NCBI GenBank assembly: GCA_003086555.1
Contig: QEFN01000047.1
Coordinates: forward strand, 1-6,625
DNA: 6,625 nt
Reading direction: 5' to 3'
Source: Sulfolobus sp. SCGC AB-777_G06
GTDB taxonomy: Archaea; Thermoproteota; Thermoprotei_A; Sulfolobales; Sulfolobaceae
The position numbers and the translations under genes were made by a program. The notes under the pieces were generated by a model, which did no database searches, was not told the origin of the DNA, and saw nothing but the letters and a program-made list of their open reading frames with translations. Position 1 is the first letter of the stretch, and each line of letters begins with the position of its first letter. This document shows, piece by piece, positions 1-6,509 of this stretch.

Positions 1-45
1 CTCACCTTAAACCCTTTCTTCAATTCTTTACACTCTTATAAATTT
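1..45 (-). promoter_or_regulatory. Probable promoter and ribosome binding site of a leftward gene beginning outside the window
   Basis: Read on the minus strand, this stretch has a purine-rich BRE-like element (AAAGAAA) followed by the TATA-like ATTTATAA (36-43). It ends with GGTGAG at 6-1, the typical Sulfolobales Shine-Dalgarno sequence. The TATA box would place the transcript start near position 13 and give a short leader. The start codon itself would lie to the left of the window, so the gene cannot be identified. The TATA core is nearly symmetrical, but the BRE and the ribosome binding site favour the leftward reading. Confidence 0.45.
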
Positions 46-98
46 CTTTATCTTTTTTTATGGTTTAGATATTATCCTATCAGAAATATTTTTTCTAA

Positions 99-188
99 TA
101 TGATTTTGGGTCTACCGATCAGGGAGATGCGAGGATAAACGGGATCAGTATCAGAGAGGAAAAGAAAGTAAGAAAAGAAATAGGTGTA
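99..188 (+). pseudogene. Untranslated relic of the missing N-terminal part of the ABC ATPase
   Basis: The frame of the downstream ATPase stays open upstream of its first ATG, back to a TAA at 96-98, and contains no start codon there. From about 114 it encodes TDQGDARINGISIREE followed by KKEVRKEIGV. This matches the stretch that normally follows Walker A in ABC-2-type ATPases (…GLLxPxSGxxxxNGxxI…RxxIG). Just before it, in another frame, ATG at 100 reads MILGL and stops soon after; this resembles the usual ILxGL just before that point. No GxxGxGKT/S coding sequence is found in any forward frame of 1-113. I infer a deletion plus frameshift that removed the beginning of the gene. Confidence 0.6.
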
Positions 189-863
189 ATGATGGTAAGT
201 GAGAGATCTTTCTACTTCAGGCTGTCGGGCTTTGATAATCTAGTCTTCTTCGGTATCGTCCAAGGCTTATCGATTTCTGAAGCGAAAAAGAGGGCAAAGG
301 AACTCCTTAATTTGGTTGGTTTATCTCAATTTTCCGACATTCAATACATGAAATATAGCACCGGAATGCAAAGGAAACTGGCTTTAGCGAGAGCACTCTT
401 ATTAGACCCACCGGTAATTCTGTTGGACGAACCTACATTAGGTATGGATCCAGTTAGTTCAAGGGATTTTAGGAGTCTGGTTAAGGAGCTCTCTAAGGAG
501 GGTAAAACGATACTAATGACTTCACATAACATGAAAGAGGTCGAAGACCTAGCCGATAAAATAGTCTTATTAAAGAGAGGTAGAATAGTCTCTCAAGGCA
601 CTAGGGAAGAGATCATGTCAAGCATAGGGAAGATCAAGGTAGTTATAACCGACAGTATACCAAGAGGTTACGAGAAATACGTAAGCGGTTTCGTTCAAGG
701 AAAAGTTATACTGAGAATCCCAGATAAGGGAATAGAGGTAAAAGGTGAAGTAATAGGCGAAGAGGAGCCTACACTTGAGGATGTGTTTGTCTACTTTACA
801 GATGAGGAGATTGACAGCCCTAAAAATAGGAGGAGAGGAGGTGGGTTCAGGAGATGGGAATAA
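189..863 (+). CDS. ABC-2 type transporter ATP-binding protein, N-terminally truncated (no Walker A)
   Basis: This is the C-terminal two thirds of an ABC export ATPase of the DrrA/CcmA-like group, 224 residues against about 300-330 in complete relatives. It shows a Q-loop region ([15 protein letters not shown], 4-18), the ABC signature YSTGMQRKL (56-64) and Walker B VILLDEP (76-82) with catalytic E81. It also has the D-loop LGMDP (84-88), the switch histidine H113 and the normal family tail [13 protein letters not shown] (192-204). Walker A is absent, because the homologous sequence begins only around base 114, in frame but without a start codon. ATG 189 or ATG 192 is the first possible start; GGTG at 183-186 lies five bases before ATG 192. 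Without a P-loop the product should not hydrolyse ATP as a standard ATPase, so it is probably a decaying gene. The permease gene overlaps its end by 10 bases, which indicates an original operon. The substrate is unknown. Confidence 0.85.
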   Translation: MMVSERSFYFRLSGFDNLVFFGIVQGLSISEAKKRAKELLNLVGLSQFSDIQYMKYSTGMQRKLALARALLLDPPVILLDEPTLGMDPVSSRDFRSLVKELSKEGKTILMTSHNMKEVEDLADKIVLLKRGRIVSQGTREEIMSSIGKIKVVITDSIPRGYEKYVSGFVQGKVILRIPDKGIEVKGEVIGEEEPTLEDVFVYFTDEEIDSPKNRRRGGGFRRWE

Positions 864-1663
864 TAGATAATCTTTACGCTTACATATACTTACGGGGCTT
901 TAAGATATGGATTAGCTACAGAACACAGTTGATGCTGAACGTATTATCTTGGGTCTTACCAGTTTTTACTTATTACTTTGTAGGAACTTCTTTAGGAGAT
1001 AAGGTAGTTAGTTCTATGCATTTTAAAGATGAATCATATATTTCGTTCGTAGTAGTCGGACTGGCATTCCAAGGTTATATTTCATCAGTAATAACGACCT
1101 TAAGTAGTAGGTTACGCAACGAGCAACTTTACGGTACGATAGAGTATTACGTATTGTCTTCTGGAGGAGTACTGTCTTTTCTAATTTATTCAGCATTATG
1201 GGGATTTACAATAAATACTGTAAACGCAGTCATGATCTTACTCATAGGATACATTTTAGGTGTCAAGTATAACGTAAACCTCATTTCAGCTATAATCATT
1301 ATTTTTCTACTACTTAGTTCTTCATTAGGTCTCGGAATGATTTCAGCTGGATTTACGATGATTGTAAAACAAGGGAACCCGATATCTTTCTTCTTTGCCA
1401 CGTTTACCACACTGACGACCGGTGTAGTTTTTCCCGTGTCAGTCTTACCGGGTTTTGTTAAGTTCATCAGCTACGCAATACCCCTCACATGGGCTCTTGA
1501 AGGTCTCAGGTATGCCCTGCTCGAGGGTTATTCGTTATCACAAGTCAGCGAATACGTAATAGCTTTGTCATTATTCACCTTCGTTCTGATCCCGTTAGGT
1601 ATCGCGTTTTACTCTTATGCCTTTAAGAGGGCTAGGTATAGAGGGACGTTGAGTGAGTACTGA
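854..1663 (+). CDS. ABC-2 type transporter permease
   Basis: This is an integral membrane subunit of an ABC-2 family exporter, 269 residues, the usual length. Six hydrophobic segments are visible at about 26-46, 62-80, 106-136, 143-168, 176-197 and 233-256. After the second comes the cytoplasmic coupling segment [18 protein letters not shown] (88-105), equivalent to the REQxxGTLExLLxSP motif of the family. The conserved [26 protein letters not shown] (192-217) precedes the last helix. The charged C-terminus suggests a cytosolic tail. The start overlaps the ATPase gene by 10 bases, and GGAGGTGGG at 837-845 lies eight bases upstream. This is the normal layout of a two-gene ABC-2 operon, with two permeases pairing with two ATPases. 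The permease looks intact although its cognate ATPase lacks Walker A, so it either works with another ATPase or is no longer used. The substrate (drug, lipid, polysaccharide or other) cannot be read from the sequence. Confidence 0.9.
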   Translation: MGIIDNLYAYIYLRGFKIWISYRTQLMLNVLSWVLPVFTYYFVGTSLGDKVVSSMHFKDESYISFVVVGLAFQGYISSVITTLSSRLRNEQLYGTIEYYVLSSGGVLSFLIYSALWGFTINTVNAVMILLIGYILGVKYNVNLISAIIIIFLLLSSSLGLGMISAGFTMIVKQGNPISFFFATFTTLTTGVVFPVSVLPGFVKFISYAIPLTWALEGLRYALLEGYSLSQVSEYVIALSLFTFVLIPLGIAFYSYAFKRARYRGTLSEY

Positions 1664-1672
1664 GACCACTAA

Positions 1673-1693
1673 TTTTTAATAATAAGGGAGGAG
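1673..1693 (+). promoter_or_regulatory. Possible TATA box and ribosome binding site ahead of the small ORF
   Basis: In the 41-base gap after the permease, TTTTTAATAAT (1673-1683) resembles an archaeal TATA box centred about 26-28 bases before ATG 1705. Next to it, GGGAGGAG (1686-1693) is a good Shine-Dalgarno sequence with an 11-base spacing. The two signals imply different things, leaderless initiation or read-through from the ABC operon, and the sequence does not decide between them. Confidence 0.35.
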
Positions 1694-1704
1694 ATTTTAT
1701 CTCG

Positions 1705-2022
1705 ATGCAGAAAGTATTCGAAAACAATAATATAAATATTCAGATGTTTGCTCAGGATATTGAAAACTCATTAAAGGATGAAGGATGGCAAACTACCTTA
1801 ACGCAAAACGGTCCTAACGATTACATCATAAGGGGGACAAAAAAGGCTGGACACATACACCACAAAGTAGAGGAGATATTAGTGAGAATCAGGGGAGACC
1901 CTAACAATGTTATCGTAGTGGTTGAAGAAGAAAACATAGGGGCTTTCGGTAGGATGTGGATAAACGCTAAACTACTGGGAGAAATGGAAAGAAAAGTGAA
2001 AGATGGTTTCTACTCTATGTAA
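1705..2022 (+). CDS. Small hypothetical protein of 105 residues
   Basis: I do not recognise a named family. The product is soluble, with no signal peptide, membrane helix or cysteine. The predicted pattern is an N-terminal helix (MFAQDIENSLKDEGW, about 14-28), then alternating strands: TTLTQNG, DYIIRGTKKAG, EILVRIRGDPNNVIVVVEEE. It ends in a C-terminal helix (NAKLLGEMERKVKDGFYSM, about 87-105). This is a compact alpha-beta-alpha arrangement resembling small archaeal single-domain proteins. A HIHHK cluster near residues 50-54 could bind metal but may be incidental. Support for a real gene comes from the good ribosome binding site at 1686-1693, Sulfolobales-like codon use and no competing ORF. 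It lies 41 bases after the permease on the same strand, so it may be co-transcribed with it, but no functional link to transport is apparent. Confidence 0.7.
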   Translation: MQKVFENNNINIQMFAQDIENSLKDEGWQTTLTQNGPNDYIIRGTKKAGHIHHKVEEILVRIRGDPNNVIVVVEEENIGAFGRMWINAKLLGEMERKVKDGFYSM

Positions 2023-2043
2023 AATTAGAACGGTAAGAACAGC

Positions 2044-2055
2044 GTCTTTTTCCTT
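2044..2055 (+). terminator. Possible T-rich terminator of the rightward genes
   Basis: GTCTTTTTCCTTC lies about 22 bases after the stop codon of the small ORF, in the 46-base gap between convergent genes. Archaeal RNA polymerase can terminate at pyrimidine/T-rich tracts without a hairpin. The tract is short and interrupted by C, so this is a weak call. Confidence 0.3.
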
Positions 2056-2068
2056 CTCCGTCGTCATT

Positions 2069-2812
2069 TCACCCTTTATTTGCTTTCCTATGCCTATCCT
2101 TAAACCCTTCCATTCTGGACTTCGCAGACCTGGTTGTCGACAGAAGGGCTAACTCCATTATAGCCCTCCGTATTCTCTCCTTTTCAGCCTTAGTCCACTT
2201 CTTTATTACTTTTACAGCTTCTAAGTCTACGTTCAGTATAATGCCTTTAGCTATTTCCTTCGACTTCATAAGAACGTCGTCCGCTATGTAATCAACAATC
2301 CCTATCTGTTTTGCCTCTTCAGCAGTGATGGCTTCCCCCGTGATCGCCAGCCTGTTTACAGCCCTCCCCCAGTACTTATGCCCTACACTTATGGCCATGG
2401 GTGGTATTAGACCCAGCTTTGCCTCAGGTATTGAAAACTTAGACTCTTTACCCCCTACCACCACGTCACAAAACAACAGTATTTCGCAACCTCCTCCATA
2501 AGCTAGCCCGTTAACCGCACATATGAGGGGCTTCTCAAGCTCGATTAGGGACTCCACGGCATAGTAAAGGGTGTTAAAGAACTTCTTAGCATCATCAGCG
2601 TCTTTAAGTTCAGCCATGGCAAATATATCATCCCCAGCCGAAAACGCCCTCCCCTCTCCGGTTAAGACCAATACTTTCACTTTTTTATCGTTATTAGCTG
2701 TTCTAACCTTGTCCCCTAACTCCTTCCAGCTCTCCTCATCAAAGGAATTTAGTCTGTCAACTCTGTCTAACGTAATCCACGCTATACCGTCCTCATCCAC
2801 TTTGTACTTCAT
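2069..2812 (-). CDS. Enoyl-CoA hydratase/isomerase (crotonase) family protein
   Basis: This is a cytosolic crotonase-fold enzyme of 247 residues, close to the family norm of about 255. It should act on an acyl-CoA thioester, most simply by adding water to a trans-2-enoyl-CoA. The oxyanion-hole segments are clear: AFSAGDD (56-62) and AVNGLAYGGGCE (99-110). Both glutamates needed for classical hydratase activity are present, E110 in GGGCE and E130 in SIPEAKLG, and the ITGEAITAEEAKQIGIVDYI block (157-176) is typical. The usual GGxQRL stretch after the second glutamate reads IPPMAISVGHKYWGR instead, so substrate preference may differ from fatty-acid hydratases. GGAGG (minus strand, 2826-2822) sits nine bases before ATG 2812. 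The gene overlaps the FAD-FeS fusion gene by 20 bases, which indicates translational coupling with the molybdenum hydroxylase. Isomerase, hydrolase or dehalogenase activities of the superfamily are not excluded. Confidence 0.9.
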   Translation of the reverse strand: MKYKVDEDGIAWITLDRVDRLNSFDEESWKELGDKVRTANNDKKVKVLVLTGEGRAFSAGDDIFAMAELKDADDAKKFFNTLYYAVESLIELEKPLICAVNGLAYGGGCEILLFCDVVVGGKESKFSIPEAKLGLIPPMAISVGHKYWGRAVNRLAITGEAITAEEAKQIGIVDYIADDVLMKSKEIAKGIILNVDLEAVKVIKKWTKAEKERIRRAIMELALLSTTRSAKSRMEGFKDRHRKANKG

Positions 2813-4094
2813 TCCTACTCGCCTCCTTAATAGCTCTTATTACATTTACGTAACCAGTACACCTACAAATATTTCTTATAGAGTACTTTAACGACTCATT
2901 AGCCGCTTTCGGATCTACGTTCTTTAAGTAATCGTAACTAGCCATTAGAAAACCGTGCGTGCAGTACCCACATTGAGACGCGTAATTATTTACAAACGAA
3001 TTCTTTAGCCACTCCACATCGAGACCTCTAACTGTCCTCACATCGAAGTTAACGGCTTGAACTGCTAAAAACAAGCAAGATTTCACAGAAACGCCGTTAA
3101 TAATTACAGTACAAGCCCCGCACTTACCTTCGTCGCATCCTTTCTTTACCTCAGTAAACCCGTTTTTACGTAAGAAGTCTACCAATAGAGTTCTGCCCTC
3201 TACTCTGTCCTCTATCAACACCCCGTTAACCCTGACTTTAATTTTGGCTTCATCAATCACTCTCATCCCTTCTCCGGTCTTCCAGCTTATCTTCCTTTCT
3301 TCGACTAATCTCAACTCGTAGTCACCTTGGTCAAACGTGTTGATCAATTCTCTGACCAGCTTTAGTCTACCTTCTCCGTTCATATGATGGTCTGACATCG
3401 GTTCTTCATTAACACTCTCCAGCGCTTTTATCAACTCTTCTTTGCTGTTTCCTTCTAGGATTATCGGTCTCGGAAAAACACCTCCTATCGAAGCTCTGAG
3501 TTTTCCGTCCTTCTTCTTTAATACGGCGAGTATAGCAATAGGATACGCAGAACCTCCTCTCTTTATTGCCTTAAAGTAAAGCTTAGAGCTATTGGGCTCA
3601 CGAAAGGAGACCTCAGTTAGTAACTCTCCCTCCTTTAAAGTGGTAGTATAGGGATCTTCGTACAAGTCTTTAACTTTGATTTTTCTACTTCCCCTTTTAC
3701 TTAAAACTTTAACCTCAGCGTCTAAGACGAGCAACGCTGGGTAATAGTTTGCAGAGGGGTCTGCGTTAACAAGAGAACCACCTATAGTGCCCCTATTCCT
3801 CACTTGTAAGTCCGCTATACTGATCGCTACGTTCCTCAGAAGAGGGAGATTCGAAGCTATCTCGTTATGTCTAGTTAAAGCCCCGATTCTATAGACTCCA
3901 TCCTCTCTTTTTACATAATCTAAATCCAACTCGTTGATGTCAACCAACATGTCAAAGGGGATCCTCAGCCTCATCATCGGGATAAGACTTTGCCCACCTG
4001 CTAACGGTCTCCCTTCTTCTAAAGCCTCTAGGGCTTCCTCCAGGTTCTTCACTCTAACGTATTTGAAAGGTCTAGGGACTCCAAGTACATACAT
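2793..4094 (-). CDS. Molybdenum hydroxylase FAD-binding subunit fused to [2Fe-2S] subunit
   Basis: Two subunits that are usually separate (CoxM/CutB-like and CoxS/CutC-like) are joined in one 433-residue chain. Residues 1 to about 255 are the FAD subunit, with LAGGQSLIPMM (31-41) and RNRGTIGGSLVNADPSAN (99-116) contacting FAD. The C-terminal CODH_FAD_C domain ends with SDHHMNGEGRLKLVREL (234-250). A linker of about 25-30 residues leads to a plant-type ferredoxin domain with C320, C325, C328 and C340. The helical domain holding the second cluster follows, with C375/C378 in QCGYC and C410/C412 in ICRC. All eight ligands are present. The FAD half has no cysteine, so it lacks the extra 4Fe-4S cluster of 4-hydroxybenzoyl-CoA reductases. 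It should pass electrons from the Mo subunit through the clusters to FAD and an acceptor. The start follows the large-subunit stop with no gap (TAAATG), and GGGTGA (4105-4100) lies five bases upstream. Domain order is opposite to xanthine dehydrogenase. Confidence 0.93.
   Translation of the reverse strand: MYVLGVPRPFKYVRVKNLEEALEALEEGRPLAGGQSLIPMMRLRIPFDMLVDINELDLDYVKREDGVYRIGALTRHNEIASNLPLLRNVAISIADLQVRNRGTIGGSLVNADPSANYYPALLVLDAEVKVLSKRGSRKIKVKDLYEDPYTTTLKEGELLTEVSFREPNSSKLYFKAIKRGGSAYPIAILAVLKKKDGKLRASIGGVFPRPIILEGNSKEELIKALESVNEEPMSDHHMNGEGRLKLVRELINTFDQGDYELRLVEERKISWKTGEGMRVIDEAKIKVRVNGVLIEDRVEGRTLLVDFLRKNGFTEVKKGCDEGKCGACTVIINGVSVKSCLFLAVQAVNFDVRTVRGLDVEWLKNSFVNNYASQCGYCTHGFLMASYDYLKNVDPKAANESLKYSIRNICRCTGYVNVIRAIKEASRNEVQSG
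3264..3275 (-). promoter_or_regulatory. Possible internal translation start for a free [2Fe-2S] subunit
   Basis: Within the linker of the fusion gene the minus strand reads GGAGAAGGGATG (3275-3264): a GGAG Shine-Dalgarno core five bases before an in-frame ATG, codon 277. Starting there gives a 157-residue protein beginning MRVIDEAKIKVRVNG. That is the expected N-terminus and length of a stand-alone small subunit. This is inference from position and sequence only; use of the start is not shown. Confidence 0.35.
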
Positions 4095-6371
4095 TTAGGT
4101 CACCCTTATGGGAGTCTCACTCACCCTTCTCTTTAACAATCTAGACACTGCGTTGGCAATAGCAGCTGGAGCACCCATTATGGGACCTTCTCCACCTCCG
4201 TACGCACCAGAAGGAATGTAAGGGGAAGGAGTTTCGAAGTGGATATATTGGATGTCAGTGTCGACGAGGTCCCCTAACGTGAGTGACTCATAGGAATCAA
4301 AAGTGGTAACCAAGGGATTCCCCCTCTCGTCGTATTTCAGCTCCTCGTACAGAGCCAAGTTAATCCCGTGGATTATACTCCCCGTCATAATACCCTCCAG
4401 AATGTCGTTTTCCAGGATTTTGCCTATATCGTGTGAGACAACGTATTTGACCACCTTAACTTGACCGTCAATGATCTTAACTACAGCGAGGTGTGCGTTT
4501 ATCCCATAAGCCAGAGCCGAATTAATTCTATCCCCGTCGACCGGTTTTAAAAGCGGTGAATAAAAATAACCAGTTGAGACAAGAGGAAAGCCGACGTTAA
4601 ACGCCGAAGGGTTCCAGTGATAAGCTGATACCAACCTCCTGACGTCTACGGACTTCTTCGGGTTTTTAACGTCTACAAATTGCCCGTTCTGAAATGTTAC
4701 TTCTTCAGCCTCTAGGTACTTTTTAGCTAAGGTAATTAGCTTTTTCTTCATATCCTCGATGGCGAGAATTAACGCACTTATGATTACTGGAGCAAATCTA
4801 CTGGAATAACTACCACTAGCCAAGTTCCACGGCTGATCTGTGTCAACTTGGTTAGTCACTGACACTTCATTAGGATTCAACCCTAACTCCTTACAAACGA
4901 TATCAACTATAGTTGTCTCGTGTCCGAGCCCTTCATTCGTACCATTTACGAACACAGACAGAGTCCCGTCAGGGTTAAAGCTTAATGTGAGGTAGTCTGC
5001 CGAAGCTGAGTGCGGATTCCTCCTATTGTTTAATGCCAGATCCACGTAGGCTAAGTTAGTAACAGAGGGTTCAACAAAGACAGCTAAACCTACTCCTACA
5101 TCCTTTTGTCCCTTCCACCTCTCGTATTCCTCCCTTATTGCATTAACAACCCTTAGGTAATCTTGTTTCGGGTAAAGACCTCCTCCGGGCGTCTCATAAA
5201 ACTCTATACCGTCTATAACTCTATCAAAACGGGTTATAAGGTTCTTAATCCTTAATTCTAACGGGTCTATACCCAATTCGTCAGCTAGGTGATCGATCGC
5301 AGTTTCTAGAGCGAAGAAGAATGGTGGTGCTCCGTAGCCTCTATTAAGACCTGTAGGGCTCTTGTTAGTGACTACTACTCTATACCAACCTGAGATGTTT
5401 TTTACATCATAAGCACCGTTTAGACACCCTTGAATCCTAAATAGAGCTCCGGGCTCAGGCGGTCTTACGTAAGCTCCGACGTCTTCTACAAAGTTATACC
5501 TTATCCCTAGAATCCTTCCGCTTTTAGTAGCCGCCATTTCGACCTCTCCTTTTCTTTCAGATCCAGCGGAACTCGCGATAAAGTGTTCGGTTCTACTTTC
5601 CGCCCATCTCACTGGTGCTTTCACGATCTTAGAGGCAGCAGCTGCCAAGGTTATATAAGGGTAAATTTCATATTTAATACCAAAACTACCCCCTATGTCC
5701 TTAGGGGTCTTCATCTTCAGCTTAGTTATAGGTATGTTCAACGCCTTGGTAATAAAATAGGCTTGGAGCATTGGACCCTGAATGTTAGCCCACACTCTTA
5801 GTTCTTCCTCAAAGTGAACGAGGACACCGTACGGCTCGAGAGGTAATGCCGAATGTCGTGAGAATTTAAACGGGTGCGTGATTACCACTTCAGCCTTAGA
5901 AAACGCGTCCTTATCCCCGAAAGAGAACACTTTGTTCATCACAATGTTGGTAACGATCTCCTCGTGAACCAGAGAGTTTCCTTTAAGTGCATCGTCGATA
6001 GTTACTACCGGCGTTAACTCCTCAAAGTCTACTTGAACGTAATCAAGTAGGTCTATTGCTTTATAGTAGTCCCTTGCGAGGACTAGGACTAAAGGCTCTC
6101 CTACGTACCTTACCTTCCTCCTCGCAAAGGGGAAATAATCGATTTTTCTATCGACAGTATTAGGAAAGGGATTTATAATTACTTTGGAAAGGTCTTCCGG
6201 AGTCAGGGCGATTCCTCCGTGGGAGAAGACATCCTTGACGTCTATTCTCTTGATTATACCGTGAGCTATAGAACTCCTGAAAATTACCATTTGGAGAGTC
6301 CCCGGGAAGTCCGGAATGTCATTGATATACAACCCCTCTCCGTTTACCGCTCTTTCTCCTTCGATATACAT
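4095..6371 (-). CDS. Molybdenum hydroxylase large (molybdopterin-binding) subunit, xanthine oxidase/aldehyde oxidase family
   Basis: This is the catalytic subunit of a xanthine oxidase-family hydroxylase, 758 residues, normal length. The N-terminal Ald_Xan_dh_C-type domain spans about 1-115, with GEGLYINDI (11-19) and [13 protein letters not shown] (32-44). The molybdopterin domains follow. Visible motifs are GGSFG (227-231), NRGYGAPP (343-350) with R344, [10 protein letters not shown] (477-486), SGSYSSR (519-525) and [11 protein letters not shown] (725-735), where E728 is the expected catalytic glutamate beside molybdenum. The active-site loop lacks the VAYxCSFR cysteine of CO dehydrogenase, so it is not a form I CODH. 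Glyceraldehyde or another aldehyde, as in Sulfolobus aldehyde oxidoreductases, or an aromatic/heterocyclic compound is more likely. There is no Tat signal, so it should be cytoplasmic. It is first in the operon, probably on a leaderless transcript, and abuts the FAD-FeS gene. Two usually conserved glutamines are replaced (L482, I661). The gene would need molybdopterin cytosine dinucleotide and maturation factors encoded elsewhere. Confidence 0.92.
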   Translation of the reverse strand: MYIEGERAVNGEGLYINDIPDFPGTLQMVIFRSSIAHGIIKRIDVKDVFSHGGIALTPEDLSKVIINPFPNTVDRKIDYFPFARRKVRYVGEPLVLVLARDYYKAIDLLDYVQVDFEELTPVVTIDDALKGNSLVHEEIVTNIVMNKVFSFGDKDAFSKAEVVITHPFKFSRHSALPLEPYGVLVHFEEELRVWANIQGPMLQAYFITKALNIPITKLKMKTPKDIGGSFGIKYEIYPYITLAAAASKIVKAPVRWAESRTEHFIASSAGSERKGEVEMAATKSGRILGIRYNFVEDVGAYVRPPEPGALFRIQGCLNGAYDVKNISGWYRVVVTNKSPTGLNRGYGAPPFFFALETAIDHLADELGIDPLELRIKNLITRFDRVIDGIEFYETPGGGLYPKQDYLRVVNAIREEYERWKGQKDVGVGLAVFVEPSVTNLAYVDLALNNRRNPHSASADYLTLSFNPDGTLSVFVNGTNEGLGHETTIVDIVCKELGLNPNEVSVTNQVDTDQPWNLASGSYSSRFAPVIISALILAIEDMKKKLITLAKKYLEAEEVTFQNGQFVDVKNPKKSVDVRRLVSAYHWNPSAFNVGFPLVSTGYFYSPLLKPVDGDRINSALAYGINAHLAVVKIIDGQVKVVKYVVSHDIGKILENDILEGIMTGSIIHGINLALYEELKYDERGNPLVTTFDSYESLTLGDLVDTDIQYIHFETPSPYIPSGAYGGGEGPIMGAPAAIANAVSRLLKRRVSETPIRVT

Positions 6372-6409
6372 AAAATATACATTGTATTGAAACTTAATAA
6401 AATTATTAA
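6372..6409 (-). promoter_or_regulatory. Promoter of the molybdenum hydroxylase operon, probably leaderless
   Basis: Read on the minus strand, TTTATTAA (6401-6394) is a TATA-like box centred about 26 bases before ATG 6371. A BRE-like A/T purine stretch (TTTAATAA) precedes it. That spacing puts the transcript start at or next to the start codon, and no Shine-Dalgarno sequence precedes it. This matches the leaderless first genes common in Sulfolobales. The two downstream genes do have ribosome binding sites. An upstream ATG 11 bases before 6371 is out of frame. Confidence 0.55.
6394..6409. repeat. Perfect 7-bp inverted repeat over the operon TATA box (candidate operator)
   Basis: TTAATAA and TTATTAA (6394-6400 and 6403-6409) are perfect inverted arms around a two-base AA spacer. 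The repeat covers the presumed TATA/BRE of the molybdenum hydroxylase operon, where a bound regulator would block transcription initiation. Because the arms are pure A/T, chance occurrence is quite possible. Confidence 0.4.
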
Positions 6410-6468
6410 AGGTAGTTGACTTTTGTGAGGTGCAAATCTGTAGAGAGTAAATAGTACGAGAAAAATAA

Positions 6469-6486
6469 GGATAAAACCTTAAATAT
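6469..6486 (+). promoter_or_regulatory. Promoter of the rightward gene at 6510
   Basis: GGATAAAAC (6469-6477) resembles a BRE, and CTTAAATAT (6478-6486) a TATA box centred about 28 bases before ATG 6510. No clear Shine-Dalgarno sequence precedes the ATG, so the gene is probably leaderless. This promoter and the one at 6372-6409 are arranged divergently about 75 bases apart. Confidence 0.55.
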
Positions 6487-6509
6487 CTAAAAGAGTGGAC
6501 TTTGGTATC

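Noticed and set aside
341..532. Minus-strand ORF opposite the ABC ATPase.
   Set aside because: It is a shadow of the well-supported ATPase signature and Walker B region, has no ribosome binding site and no recognisable protein features.
1186..1467. Minus-strand ORF of 93 codons opposite the permease.
   Set aside because: It lies wholly within conserved permease sequence on the other strand and has no family features.
2571..2891. Plus-strand ORF of 106 codons spanning the crotonase/fusion junction.
   Set aside because: Low-complexity serine/leucine-rich translation antisense to two genes with clear motifs.
3360..3410. A possible compensating frameshift in the FAD domain: an alternative frame reads TDVRPSYERR, resembling the family's DxxASxEYRR motif.
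   Set aside because: The annotated frame itself aligns without gaps (SDHHMNGEGRLKLV against sDxHASAEYRrKLV), so no frameshift is needed.
2793..4094. Identification as a 4-hydroxybenzoyl-CoA reductase beta/gamma fusion, suggested by the neighbouring CoA enzyme.
   Set aside because: The FAD half contains no cysteines at all, so the extra 4Fe-4S cluster typical of that enzyme cannot be present.
5583..5801. Plus-strand ORF of 72 codons inside the large subunit gene.
   Set aside because: Antisense to conserved molybdopterin-binding sequence, with no supporting signals.
4095..6371. Identification as aerobic CO dehydrogenase large subunit.
   Set aside because: The Cys-containing active-site loop (VAYxCSFR) is absent; the corresponding stretch reads [11 protein letters not shown].
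6219..6419. Plus-strand ORF of 66 codons overlapping the start of the large subunit and its promoter.
   Set aside because: It runs antisense through the start and TATA box of the operon and lacks a plausible promoter or ribosome binding site.
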